The notes below the pieces were generated by a model that did no database searches, was not told the origin of the DNA, and saw only the letters and a list, made by a program, of their open reading frames with translations. Source: Acidovorax sp. 106 (GTDB lineage: Bacteria; Pseudomonadota; Gammaproteobacteria; Burkholderiales; Burkholderiaceae_C). Taken from it: a stretch of DNA of 64,000 nt. The stretch is from positions 2,302,501-2,366,500 of the forward strand of contig NZ_RCCC01000001.1 in the NCBI RefSeq assembly GCF_003663825.1, in the 5' to 3' direction. Positions 35,195 through 43,398 of the stretch are shown here, piece after piece. How positions within the stretch are numbered: the stretch's first letter is position 1; every line of letters begins with the position of its first letter. Both the position numbers and the translations under genes were made by a program.

Positions 35195-35962
35195 ATGCCG
35201 ACACCCCCCACCGTGCCCACCCAAGGCCTGGCCCGCTACGCCGCCCTGGCCGATGTGCTGCGCCAGCGCATCGTGCGGGGCGAATGGCAGCCCGGCACGG
35301 CCTTGCCGGCCGAGCAAGTGCTGGCGCATGACCATTCGGTGGCGCTGGGCACCATTCGCCGCGCGTTGCAGTTGTTGACCGAGCAGGGCCTCATTGAGCG
35401 GGTGCACGGGCGGGGCACGTTTGTGCGCTCGGGCATCCCGGGCGCGTCCATGCTCCGCTTCTTTCGGTTTGGCGACGAGTGGGATGCTGCAGCCCCTGCA
35501 TCATCGGCCGCCTCTGCAGGGCAAGCCCCGCAGTCGCGCATCCTGTCCAAGCAGCGTGTGGCGGCCCCCGCCGAGGTGTCCCGCGCGCTGGGGTTGCCCG
35601 CTGGGGCGCCTGTGCTGCGGCTCGAGCGCCTGCGGTTGATTGCACAGCAGCCGCGCTTGCTGGAGCACATCTGGCTGCCGTACGAGTTGTTTGCGGCGCT
35701 GGAGCATGACGATGCGGGCCAGTGGGAGCCCTTGCTGTATCCCCTGTTTGCCCAGCGCTGCGATGTGCATGTGCACCGCGCCTCTGACGACATCGGCTTT
35801 GGCGCCCTGCCCACCGATGTGGCTGCCTACCTGGCGCTGCCGCCGGGCTACCCCTGCGCCGTGGTGCGCCGCAAAGCCTTCAACCTGGCCGGGCGCTGCG
35901 TGGAGTGGCGCACCACCTGGGGCGATGCCAACGCCTTTCACTACACCGTGCACCTGACTTGA
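35195..35962 (+). CDS. GntR-family (HutC-type) transcriptional regulator
   Basis: A 255-residue regulator. The N-terminal winged helix (about 12-80) is typical: LADVLRQRIVRGEWQPGTALPAEQVLA, then VALGTIRRALQLLTEQGLIERVHGRGTFV. The C-terminal UTRA effector domain spans about 110-250 (GLPAGAPVLRLERLRLI, HIWLPYELFAAL, YPCAVVRRKAF). Thus it belongs to the HutC subfamily and not to the FCD subfamily. It has its own candidate operator just upstream and precedes receptor copy B and the amidohydrolase, which it probably controls in response to a carboxylate ligand (inference). Confidence 0.9.
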   Translation: MPTPPTVPTQGLARYAALADVLRQRIVRGEWQPGTALPAEQVLAHDHSVALGTIRRALQLLTEQGLIERVHGRGTFVRSGIPGASMLRFFRFGDEWDAAAPASSAASAGQAPQSRILSKQRVAAPAEVSRALGLPAGAPVLRLERLRLIAQQPRLLEHIWLPYELFAALEHDDAGQWEPLLYPLFAQRCDVHVHRASDDIGFGALPTDVAAYLALPPGYPCAVVRRKAFNLAGRCVEWRTTWGDANAFHYTVHLT

Positions 35963-36075
35963 CCCGGCCTGAGCGCGCCGCGTCGGCACCGTCCGCGTGG
36001 CTTGCGCTCGGTGTGACGCCCTGGTTCCGTGCCAAGCATCTCCTGATTTTTACTGAGCGAAAGAGAGGACCTCTC

Positions 36076-37089
36076 ATGACACAAGCAACCCGCCTGTCCG
36101 CGCGCACGCCGCTGTCGCGCCGCACCCTGTTGGTGGCGTCGGCCGCAGCCGCCGTGGCCGCCCCCTGGCGCCTGGCCACTGCAGCCCCCATTGCCGGTGG
36201 CAAGACGATCACCCTGGTGGTGTCGTACCCCGCTGGCGGCGGTGCCGACCTGATGGCCCGCATCATCGCCCCCCGCCTGGGTGAGGCCCTGGGCCAGAAC
36301 GTGGTGGTGGACAACAAACCCGGCGCCAGCGGCCAACTGGCCGCATCGGCCGTGGCGCGCGCCACCCCGGATGGCGCCACGCTGCTGCTGGATGCGTCCT
36401 CATTTGCGGTCAACCCATCGCTGTACCCCAAGCTGCCTTATGACAGCAACAAGGCCTTTGTACCGTTGGCCGTGCTGGCCACCTTCCCCAACGTGCTGGT
36501 GTGCCACCCAGGGTTTGGTGTCACCTCGGTCAAAGAAGTCATTGCCCGCGCCAAGGCCAAGCCGGACGATGTGGCCTACGCTTCGTCGGGCAATGGCTCA
36601 GCGCAGCATCTGGCGGGGGCGTTGTTTGAAGAGCGCACCGGCGTGCGGCTGTCGCACATCCCCTACCGTGGCGGCGGCCCAGCCATGAACGATGTGATGG
36701 GCGGGCAGGTGCCATTGTTCTTTGCCAACGTGGCCTCGTCGCTGGGCCACATCCAGTCGGGCAAGCTGCGCGCCTTGGCGGTCACGGCGCCGGTGCGTGC
36801 ACGTTCGTTGCCCGATGTGCCCACCATGGCCGAAGCCGGTGTGCCCAACTACGAAGTGCTGGAGTGGAACCCCGTGCTGGCGCCTGCTAGCATTGCGGCA
36901 GACACCCGCACCCAACTGGTGGCCGCCATCCGCAAGGCGCTGGCCGATCCCGAAGTGCTGGGCCGCATCCGTGCCCTGGGCGGCGACGTTTTTGCCGATC
37001 CCACCCAGGCCAGCGCGGGCAAGTTCATCCAGGCCCAGCAGGCGCAGTGGGGCAAGGTCATCCGCGAACGCAAGATCGTGGTGGGCTGA
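36076..37089 (+). CDS. Bug-family periplasmic solute receptor (TctC-like), copy B
   Basis: A 337-residue periplasmic receptor with a twin-arginine-like signal (LSRRTLLVASAAAAVAAPW). Mature motifs are nearly the same as in copy A: VVSYPAGGGADLMARI, LLLDASSFAVNPSLYPKLPYDS, VAYASSGNGSAQHLAGALFEE, GGGPAMNDVMGGQVPLFFANVASS. The start at 36076 follows an AGAGGA ribosome-binding site. It lies three bases before the amidohydrolase gene and 113 bases after the regulator, so regulator, receptor and hydrolase form one catabolic unit. The permease that would complete a transporter is not here. Confidence 0.92.
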   Translation: MTQATRLSARTPLSRRTLLVASAAAAVAAPWRLATAAPIAGGKTITLVVSYPAGGGADLMARIIAPRLGEALGQNVVVDNKPGASGQLAASAVARATPDGATLLLDASSFAVNPSLYPKLPYDSNKAFVPLAVLATFPNVLVCHPGFGVTSVKEVIARAKAKPDDVAYASSGNGSAQHLAGALFEERTGVRLSHIPYRGGGPAMNDVMGGQVPLFFANVASSLGHIQSGKLRALAVTAPVRARSLPDVPTMAEAGVPNYEVLEWNPVLAPASIAADTRTQLVAAIRKALADPEVLGRIRALGGDVFADPTQASAGKFIQAQQAQWGKVIRERKIVVG

Positions 37090-37092
37090 CCG

Positions 37093-37920
37093 ATGGCTCA
37101 GTTACAAGCGTCTCAGACTTCATCGCCCGCCTTGTCGGCCGATGCAGGCTGGGACTGCCATGTGCACGTGTTTGACGCCAGCGCGCCCGTGCAGGGCGGC
37201 CACTACCAGCCCGCCCACCAGCCGCTGGAGCGCATCGAGGCACAGGCCCATGCCCTGGGTGTTGGCCATTTGGTGCTGGTGCAGCCCAGCGTGTACGGCA
37301 CCGACAACGGCGTGTTGCTGCAAGCGCTGGCGCGCGAGAGCGGCCGCCACCGGGGTGTGGTGGTCGTCGATATGGACGTGACCGATGCCGAGCTGCAAAC
37401 CATGCACGCCCTGGGTGTGCGGGGGGTGCGCTTCAACCTCGTCTCGCCCGTGGGCAATGGGCCCGAGGCCCTGCGCACGCTCAGCCCCCGGTTGCGGGCA
37501 CTGGGCTGGCATGTGCAGTGGTACGCGGGGCCGCAGCATTTGGCCCAGATTGCCGCCCTGCAGGCCGAATGCGCGCTGCCCTGCGTGCTGGACCACCTGG
37601 CGGGCATGCATGCCCAATTGCCCGCGCACGACGCCGCCTGGCAAGACCTGGCGCGGCTGGCCGATGCGGGGGCGTGGATCAAACTGTCTGGCTGGTACCG
37701 GCTGCAGGCCACGGCGCCTTACGACACGCTGCACGCCGCGACAGAACGCGTGGCTGGGCTGTTTGGCCCGCGCATGGTGTGGGGCTCGGACTGGCCACAC
37801 ACCTCTTTTGCTGCGGACGCCATGCCCGCCTATGCCTCGGTGTGGACGCCGGTGGCGTCAGCGCTGGGTGCAGAGCGCGCGCAGCAGGTGTTACGGGCGG
37901 GCGCGCAGCTTTACGCCTGA
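37093..37920 (+). CDS. Amidohydrolase of the 2-pyrone-4,6-dicarboxylate hydrolase type
   Basis: A 275-residue TIM-barrel hydrolase of the amidohydrolase superfamily, PDC-hydrolase (LigI-like) branch. It has WDCHVHVFDA near the N-terminus, VLVQPSVYGTDN, RGVRFNLVSP, CVLDHLAGMH, WIKLSGWYR and MVWGSDWPHTSF, the set shared by lactone and dicarboxylate hydrolases. It starts three bases after receptor copy B, so transport and hydrolysis of the same compound are likely linked. The true substrate may be any lactone or cyclic carboxylate; PDC itself is not proven, as no protocatechuate genes are nearby. A hairpin follows the stop codon. Confidence 0.88.
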   Translation: MAQLQASQTSSPALSADAGWDCHVHVFDASAPVQGGHYQPAHQPLERIEAQAHALGVGHLVLVQPSVYGTDNGVLLQALARESGRHRGVVVVDMDVTDAELQTMHALGVRGVRFNLVSPVGNGPEALRTLSPRLRALGWHVQWYAGPQHLAQIAALQAECALPCVLDHLAGMHAQLPAHDAAWQDLARLADAGAWIKLSGWYRLQATAPYDTLHAATERVAGLFGPRMVWGSDWPHTSFAADAMPAYASVWTPVASALGAERAQQVLRAGAQLYA

Positions 37921-37949
37921 CAGAACAAAGCGCAGGTGCGTGGGTTCTG
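37921..37949 (+). terminator. Possible hairpin end signal after the amidohydrolase gene
   Basis: CAGAAC (37921-37926) pairs with GTTCTG (37944-37949), and an inner dyad, CGCA-GG-TGCG, adds stability. There is no T run, so it is a weak terminator candidate or processing hairpin. Confidence 0.4.
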
Positions 37950-38034
37950 GCAAACCTTTCGCGCTCGGCCTCTCGACGGGGCCTTGTGAACGGCACAATG
38001 GCGCGGTTTTGATCTTCAAGGAAAGAGGCCGCTT

Positions 38035-38505
38035 TTGATCGCCGTATTGCAACGCGTGCGCGAGGCCCGCGTGGAAGTCGCCAGCCAAGTGGTGGGCGCC
38101 ATTGGCCCTGGCCTGCTGGTGTTGGTGTGCGCCGAACGCGGCGACACCGAGGCCGAGGCCGACAAGCTGCTGGCCAAGATGCTCAAGCTGCGCATCTTCA
38201 GCGACGCTGCGGGCAAGATGAACCAGAGCGTGCAAGATGTAGATGGACGTGGAACCTGCGGGGGCCTGCTGCTGGTCAGCCAGTTCACGCTGGCGGCCGA
38301 CACCACCGGCGGCAACCGCCCCAGCTTCACCCAGGCAGCCGCACCCGACGAGGGCCGTAGGCTGTATGACTACTTAGTGGCCCAGGCCCGCAAGGCACAC
38401 CCCGAGGTGGCCACCGGCCAGTTCGCCGCCGACATGCAGGTGCATCTGGTCAACGATGGGCCTGTGACGATACCGATGCGGATGGCGCCTGCAGTGGCCG
38501 CTTGA
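38035..38505 (+). CDS. dtd: D-aminoacyl-tRNA deacylase
   Basis: A 156-residue cytosolic proofreading enzyme that removes D-amino acids (and glycine from tRNA-Ala) from mischarged tRNA. It starts with [14 protein letters not shown] and carries the diagnostic SQFTLAAD motif and the C-terminal NDGPVTIPM (the NGPVT-type motif with the cis-proline). The start is TTG at 38035 with AAGGAAAGAGG upstream, unusual but well placed. It is followed by a palindromic repeat and converges on the TauE/SafE-type gene. Confidence 0.95.
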   Translation: MIAVLQRVREARVEVASQVVGAIGPGLLVLVCAERGDTEAEADKLLAKMLKLRIFSDAAGKMNQSVQDVDGRGTCGGLLLVSQFTLAADTTGGNRPSFTQAAAPDEGRRLYDYLVAQARKAHPEVATGQFAADMQVHLVNDGPVTIPMRMAPAVAA

Positions 38506-38514
38506 TGGGTTTTT

Positions 38515-38574
38515 GATATCAAATTGATAGCTGCTAGCGCTTATTGGACAAGCGCTAGGGCCTGATTTGATATG
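38515..38574. repeat. Palindromic intergenic repeat, AGCGCTTAT family, copy 3 (long form)
   Basis: An outer inverted repeat, ATATCAAAT (38516-38524) with ATTTGATAT (38565-38573), encloses the inner pair CTAGCGCTT (38534-38542) and AAGCGCTAG (38550-38558). The 60-bp unit lies between convergent dtd and the permease gene, where it could end both transcripts. Confidence 0.85.
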
Positions 38575-38584
38575 AAAAATCAGG

Positions 38585-39325
38585 CTATTGCCGCCAGAAA
38601 AACAGCCCTGCCATCACCAGCCCGGTGATCACGATGCCCGCGCGCAGCCAGGGCGCCGGAATGCGCCGCGCCACGCGGGCGCCGCCCCAGCCGCCTGCGG
38701 TGGCGGCGGCCATCATCATCAAGGCCTGCGGCCACTGCACCACGCCGCCTGCGGTGTAAATGGCCACGGCAATGGCGGTGAGCAGGGCTGAGACCCAGTT
38801 CTTCAGCCCGTTCATGGCGTGGAGCTGGGTTTGCCCCAGCAGCCCAAACAGCGCCAGCAGCAAAATGCCCAGGCCCCCATTGAAGTAGCCGCCGTACAGC
38901 GCCACAGCCAGCACGCCGACGGTGGCCTTGGTGGTGGAAGGGTGACCCCCGGCCAGCCGGGCGCGCAGCCAGGGGCCAAACGCAAACAGCGCCGTGGCGG
39001 CCAGCAGCAGCCAGGGCACGACGCGGCGAAAGGTGGTGTCAGGGGTGACGAGCAACGCGGCTGCACCGGCGGCACCGCCGATGAGCGACAGCACCACCAG
39101 GAGGCGCATGGACAGCCCCGGTGGCGGCGCTGTGTCCTCCCTGAATCCCCAAGCCCCGGCGATGTAGCCGGGCAGCAAGGCCACCGTGCCCGTGGCGTTG
39201 GCCATGACGGGCGGTACGCCGGTGAACACCAAGGCGGGCAGGGTCAAAAAGCTGCCACCCCCGGCCACGGCATTGAGGGCCCCGGCCACAAAGGCTGCGG
39301 CCAGCAGCAAAGCGCTGTCAAACAT
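38585..39325 (-). CDS. TSUP-family permease (TauE/SafE type)
   Basis: A 246-residue inner-membrane protein with about eight helices, of the sulfite exporter TauE/SafE family. The duplicated core shows as GALNAVAGGGSFLTLPALVFTGVPPVMANATGT near the N-terminus and GYFNGGLGILLLALFGLLG in the second half. ATG at 39325 follows GGAGGAG. Substrates in this family are small organosulfur or carboxylate anions; nothing adjacent specifies one. It stands alone. Confidence 0.9.
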   Translation of the reverse strand: MFDSALLLAAAFVAGALNAVAGGGSFLTLPALVFTGVPPVMANATGTVALLPGYIAGAWGFREDTAPPPGLSMRLLVVLSLIGGAAGAAALLVTPDTTFRRVVPWLLLAATALFAFGPWLRARLAGGHPSTTKATVGVLAVALYGGYFNGGLGILLLALFGLLGQTQLHAMNGLKNWVSALLTAIAVAIYTAGGVVQWPQALMMMAAATAGGWGGARVARRIPAPWLRAGIVITGLVMAGLFFWRQ

Positions 39326-39395
39326 GTCTCCTCCAGATTCGGTATGGGCAGGCGCTGCGTTGGCGCCTTATTGATCCGGCACGAACCTCCTTGAA

Positions 39396-39454
39396 CCGTT
39401 CACTAAGCCGAGTCGAAGCGCCGCGCAAGGTTTCGACAAGCTCAACCCGAACGG
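39396..39454. repeat. Inverted-repeat element containing TTTCGACAAGCTCAACCCGAACGG
   Basis: CCGTTCACTAAG and CCCGAACGG bracket the pair GTCGAA and TTCGAC around GCGCCGCGC. The sequence TTCGACAAGCTCA is a repeat core found, to my knowledge, in many high-GC bacterial genomes, so this is probably a dispersed element and not a local regulatory site. It is in the 285-bp gap between the permease gene and regA. Confidence 0.65.
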
Positions 39455-39610
39455 ATATTTCAAGTTCAAAGAGGCCGGCTCAATGGTTCGATCTTAGGAG
39501 GACTAAAGAGAATTGCGTCGCTGGGCCCGCGCTGGGCCGCGTTAAGGTGCTTTGCTTAAAAGTCGCAAATCGCCCTGCTGCGGTGTGCTGGGGCGCCTGC
39601 GGGAGTGGCG

Positions 39611-40144
39611 TTACACGCGCTGCTTGCCCAGCTTGCGGCTGAGGGTGCGCCGGTGCATGCCCAGGCGGCGTGCGGCTTCGGAGATGTTGAAGTCACTCTC
39701 TGCCAACACCTCGTGGATGCGCTCCCACTCCAGCGTTTTGATGGAGCTGGAGCGGTTGGTGAGTTCGACCTCGGGGTTGCCCTCTTGCAGGGCAAAGGCG
39801 GCCTCGATGTCGTCGGTGTTGGAGGGCTTGGCCAGGTAGTGGCCCGCGCCGAGTTTGATGGCCTCGACCGCCGTGGCAATGCTGGCAAAGCCGGTAAGCA
39901 CGACGATGCGCATCTTGGCGCTGTGCTCATGCAGCGTGCGTACGCAGGCCAGGCCGGTGGCTTCGCCCTTGAGTTTGAGGTCCACCACGGCGTACTGGGG
40001 CACATGCTCTGTCAGCAACTCCTCCACCCGCGCCATGCCATCGGCGTGCAGCACCCGGTAGCCGCGCCGCTCAAACGAGCGCGCCAGGGTGCGTGCGAAG
40101 GCATCGTCGTCTTCCACGATCAGCAGCAGGCGTTCAGTGTCCAT
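39611..40144 (-). CDS. regA: RegA/PrrA/ActR-type redox response regulator
   Basis: A 177-residue regulator. The receiver has EDDD at 11-14, phosphoacceptor Asp 55 in AVVDLKLKGEATG and Lys in LAKPSNTDDIEAAF. The short C-terminal Fis-like helix-turn-helix, NISEAARRLGMHRRTLSRKL, is the RegA-family hallmark and is almost invariant across proteobacteria. It should bind promoters of redox-controlled genes, probably including the adjacent oxidase operon (inference). Its gene overlaps regB by 11 bases and is the last in the cyo-SURF1-regBA run. Confidence 0.92.
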   Translation of the reverse strand: MDTERLLLIVEDDDAFARTLARSFERRGYRVLHADGMARVEELLTEHVPQYAVVDLKLKGEATGLACVRTLHEHSAKMRIVVLTGFASIATAVEAIKLGAGHYLAKPSNTDDIEAAFALQEGNPEVELTNRSSSIKTLEWERIHEVLAESDFNISEAARRLGMHRRTLSRKLGKQRV

Positions 40145-41498
40145 GGTCCTCGGGGGCGGTGGCTTGCAGGGTGATGGCGGGCAGCGATAGTGTGATGGTG
40201 ACCTCGGCGCCGCCGTCTGGGCGGTTGTGTGCCACCACACTGCCGCCCAGCGTGCGCGCCACGTTCATCGACAGGAACAGGCCCAAGCCGCCCCCAGGGC
40301 GCCCTTTGGTGGACTGGTAGGGCGTCCCGAGGTGCGTGAGCACTTCGGTGGTGAAGCCCGGACCCCGGTCGGTGACCACGATTCGCAACGCATCGGCATC
40401 GCGCTGTGCCTGCAAGCTCACCCAGTGCGGCGATGCGTCCCGTGCATTGTCCAGCACATTGAAGACCATTTGCTCGAGCGTGACATCGGCCACCATGGGG
40501 CTGTCGTCTTCGATGAGGTTGTCGTATACGAATTCCTGAACCGACCGGGTGGTGCGCCAGTCTTGCACCAGCGTGTCCAGAAACTGGCGCACGGTGGTCT
40601 GGCTGGAGAGCTCGCCCCGTGTCTCACCCGCCGACAGCAGGATGCCGCTCACGATGGTCTTGCAGCGTTTGACCTGGGCTTCCATCTCCGCAATGTCTTC
40701 TTGCAGCGTAGCGTCGGAGGCCAGAGCGGGGACGCGTTTCCAGTCGCCCAGGATCACGGCCAAGGTGGCCAGGGGTGTGCCCAATTCGTGCGCGGCGCCA
40801 GAGGCGAGCAGCCCCATGCGCACGATGTGTTCTTCCTCCGCTGCCCGCTGGCGCACGGCGGCCAGTCGCGCATCGCGCCGGCGCAGGTTGTGGCTGATGC
40901 GGGTGATGAAGATCACGACCAAGATGGCGTTGAGCATGAAGCACACCAGCAGGCCCAGCACGTAGGGGCTGGCCCAGCCGTCGTGCACATTGGTGGCCAG
41001 TGGCAGGGGCTGGCTGTGCTGTGAGAGCAGCATGACGCAGGCCGATGCCACCACCACGATGGACCAGATGTAGCCCCCGCGCAGCAACATGGCCCCCACG
41101 GCAATCTGCAGCAGGTACAGGAAGACAAACGGGTTGCCGATGCCACCGCTCAGGTACAGCTGCGCGGTGAGTGCACCCACGTCCACCAGCAGGGCAATGA
41201 ACAGTTCCACATCGTGCACGCTGCGGCGGGTGCGCCAGCGCAGCAGGCTGAGCACGTTGAACACCACCATGCCCGCCACGATGGACAGCATGGCCTGCAT
41301 GGGCAGGGGCAGGCCCAGGCTGTAGAAAGTGGCCTCGATGGTGAGCAACTGGCCCACCACAGCGATCCAGCGCAGTTGGATGAGCTGGTGCAGGTTTCTC
41401 AGCCCTGCGGAGGCGTTGGCCGAGTTGGCCTTGGCCTGGGGCTGTGTGGGGGGCTGTGCGTGAGGCGGTGTGTGGGGGGCGTTAGTGCTGCTGGTCAT
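40134..41498 (-). CDS. regB: RegB/PrrB-type redox sensor histidine kinase
   Basis: A 454-residue kinase with six predicted membrane helices. The quinone-binding motif GGxxNPF is present as GGIGNPF at 118-124. The phosphorylatable His is about 237 in GAAHELGTPLATLAVIL, the distinctive RegB H-box. The redox-active cysteine site is conserved at Cys about 279 (QVKRCKTIVSG). The ATPase domain shows NVLDNARDASP, DRGPGF and GGGLGLFL. The gene overlaps SURF1 by 17 bases and regA by 11. Sensing the ubiquinone pool next to a ubiquinol oxidase operon suggests direct feedback. Confidence 0.93.
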   Translation of the reverse strand: MTSSTNAPHTPPHAQPPTQPQAKANSANASAGLRNLHQLIQLRWIAVVGQLLTIEATFYSLGLPLPMQAMLSIVAGMVVFNVLSLLRWRTRRSVHDVELFIALLVDVGALTAQLYLSGGIGNPFVFLYLLQIAVGAMLLRGGYIWSIVVVASACVMLLSQHSQPLPLATNVHDGWASPYVLGLLVCFMLNAILVVIFITRISHNLRRRDARLAAVRQRAAEEEHIVRMGLLASGAAHELGTPLATLAVILGDWKRVPALASDATLQEDIAEMEAQVKRCKTIVSGILLSAGETRGELSSQTTVRQFLDTLVQDWRTTRSVQEFVYDNLIEDDSPMVADVTLEQMVFNVLDNARDASPHWVSLQAQRDADALRIVVTDRGPGFTTEVLTHLGTPYQSTKGRPGGGLGLFLSMNVARTLGGSVVAHNRPDGGAEVTITLSLPAITLQATAPEDHGH

Positions 41499-42309
41499 GG
41501 CTGGGGGTGGATGCGTGGGCCGCGCGCAGCCTACGCTCGTAGCGTGCCACAACCACGGCCGCCCCCACCACCATGAGTGCCAATCCAAACCAGGTCAACG
41601 CGTACACCAAGTGGCTGTTGGGGAAGCGCACCACCGTCAGGCCGGGGCGTGGCCAGGGGCCTGCCATGTCGGCAGGCAGGTCGGCCGCTGTGGGGCCCTG
41701 GCGGGGTGGCAGCCCGGCATCAATAAAGAAGGGCGCCGCCTGGCTGAGCTGCTGTGCCTGGGCGATGGCGGTCACATCGCGTGAATGCCAGCGCTGCTGG
41801 GCGGGGTCGTTGCGGCGCAAAAAGCCGCCGCCGGGCTCGCTCAGGCGCAGCAGCCCCACAACGGTCTCAGGGGCCTCATTGATGGCAGACGCTGGCAGAG
41901 CCTGCCATTGCGCGCGCTGCTCTTGTGGAACAAACCCGCGGTTGATCAGCACCTGCACCCCGTCGACCATCTGCAAGGGGGTCAGCACCCAATAACCGGC
42001 CCCCAGGGCCGTGGTGGCCTGAGTCAGCACGGTTTTGCTGGCAAGCCAGTGGCCTTGCAGGCGTACGGCTTGGTATTCGTGGCTGGCGGCGCTCAGCTGA
42101 GACCACTGCTCAGGGGGAGGAAGGGCGCTGGGCGGGGCTTGAATGCGTGCGCTCACGCGCTCAATGAGGTCGAGCTTCCAGGCGCGGCGCTGCACCTGCC
42201 ACACCCCCAGGGAAATGAAGCCCACAAAAAGGGCGATGCCCACCAAGGTGAGCATCGCCAGGGTCGCATGGGAATGCGGGCGCTTGCGGCCCGCTGCGGG
42301 TGTGTGCAC
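41482..42309 (-). CDS. SURF1-family oxidase assembly protein
   Basis: A 275-residue membrane protein with two helices at its ends: LTLVGIALFVGFISLGVWQVQRR near the N-terminus and LTWFGLALMVVGAAVVVARYERR at the C-terminus. It has the family motifs VLINRGFVP and GYWVLTPLQ in the periplasmic domain. SURF1 assists heme a/copper oxidase maturation; here it lies after cyoD, in a bo3-type operon, where cyoE (heme o synthase) would be expected. The start is probably GTG at 42309, with no strong ribosome-binding site; translation may be coupled to cyoD 12 bases upstream. Confidence 0.88.
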   Translation of the reverse strand: MHTPAAGRKRPHSHATLAMLTLVGIALFVGFISLGVWQVQRRAWKLDLIERVSARIQAPPSALPPPEQWSQLSAASHEYQAVRLQGHWLASKTVLTQATTALGAGYWVLTPLQMVDGVQVLINRGFVPQEQRAQWQALPASAINEAPETVVGLLRLSEPGGGFLRRNDPAQQRWHSRDVTAIAQAQQLSQAAPFFIDAGLPPRQGPTAADLPADMAGPWPRPGLTVVRFPNSHLVYALTWFGLALMVVGAAVVVARYERRLRAAHASTPSHDQQH

Positions 42310-42321
42310 GGCCGGTGCCGG

Positions 42322-42765
42322 TCAGGGCGCCGTGCTGTGCGCGCCACCGTGCCCGGCGGCGGGCTGTTGCTGGCCTGCGGCAGGCACCTGTGGGTGCTCG
42401 GGCATCATGTTCGCGTTCATGTGGAACATGACCCACAGGGTGCCGGTGATGGCAATGGCCACGAACACCACGGTGAAGATGGTGGACAGCAGCGTCCAGC
42501 CGCCTTCGACCTTGCCGTTCATGTGCAGGAAGCACACCATGTGCACCAGGATCTGCACCACGGCAAAACCGCCCAGCACCAGCACGGCGGTGTTGCGGTC
42601 GGCAATCACCTTGGACATGACCAGCCAAAAGGGAATGGCGGTGAGGATGATGGACAGCACAAACCCGACCATGTAACCGGAGAAGGTGCTGTGGGGGCCC
42701 GCGTCATGGTGGTGATCGTCGTGCCCGTGCGCATCGTGCGCGTGCGTTGCATGTTGTGCGCTCAT
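42322..42765 (-). CDS. cyoD: Cytochrome bo3 ubiquinol oxidase subunit IV
   Basis: A 147-residue membrane subunit with three helices (SGYMVGFVLSIILTAIPFWLVM, VLVLGGFAVVQILVHMVCFLHM and FTVVFVAIAITGTLWVMFHM). The N-terminus is very rich in His (HATHAHDAHGHDDHHHD), and the C-terminal tail after the third helix is rich in Gln/Pro/His. The third helix ends MFHMNANMM, the CyoD signature. Its ATG abuts the cyoC stop codon directly. It is an accessory subunit that stabilises the copper-containing core. Confidence 0.95.
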   Translation of the reverse strand: MSAQHATHAHDAHGHDDHHHDAGPHSTFSGYMVGFVLSIILTAIPFWLVMSKVIADRNTAVLVLGGFAVVQILVHMVCFLHMNGKVEGGWTLLSTIFTVVFVAIAITGTLWVMFHMNANMMPEHPQVPAAGQQQPAAGHGGAHSTAP

Positions 42766-43398
42766 TTACAGCACCCCCATCAGGTACACAAAGGTGAATA
42801 CGCCGATCCAGACCACGTCCAAGAAGTGCCAGAACATGGACAGGCACATCAGGCGGCGGTTGTTCTCGGGGATCAGGCCGTGTTTGTTGATCTGCAACAT
42901 CAGCACCACCAGCCAGACCAGGCCGAAGGTGACGTGCAGACCGTGGGTGCCCACCAGCGTGAAGAAGGCCGACAGGAAGGCGCTGCGCTGAGGGCCTGCG
43001 CCCTGGTGGATCAGATGCTGGAACTCGTACAGCTCCAGCCCCAGGAAGCACAGACCAAACAGGCCCGTGATGCCCAGCCACAGCAGCGTGCCTTTGACGT
43101 CGCCCAGCTGCTTGCGCAGCATGGCAAAGCCGAAGGTGATGGACGACAGCAGCAGGAAGGCCGTGTTGATGGCCACCAGGGGCAAGTCAAACAGCTGGGC
43201 GCCGGTGGGGCCTGCCGCATAGCTGCGGCCCAGCACGCCGTACGTGGCAAACAGGGCGGCAAAGATGAGGCAGTCGCTCATCAGGTACAGCCAGAAACCC
43301 AGGGCGGTGCCGTTTTCGGGATGGGGCTCGTGCGCGAGGTGGTACTCGCGCGGGGCCAGGGCGCCTGCGGCGCCCGCTTGGATGCGGATATCAGACAT
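42766..43398 (-). CDS. cyoC: Cytochrome bo3 ubiquinol oxidase subunit III
   Basis: A 210-residue, five-helix subunit III homologue. Signatures are [23 protein letters not shown], the central [11 protein letters not shown], and the C-terminal [17 protein letters not shown] and [23 protein letters not shown] at 43398 (MSDIRIQAG) is chosen: it overlaps the cyoB end by 8 bases and excludes a non-conserved 23-residue extension. It is part of cyoABCD. Confidence 0.95.
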   Translation of the reverse strand: MSDIRIQAGAAGALAPREYHLAHEPHPENGTALGFWLYLMSDCLIFAALFATYGVLGRSYAAGPTGAQLFDLPLVAINTAFLLLSSITFGFAMLRKQLGDVKGTLLWLGITGLFGLCFLGLELYEFQHLIHQGAGPQRSAFLSAFFTLVGTHGLHVTFGLVWLVVLMLQINKHGLIPENNRRLMCLSMFWHFLDVVWIGVFTFVYLMGVL

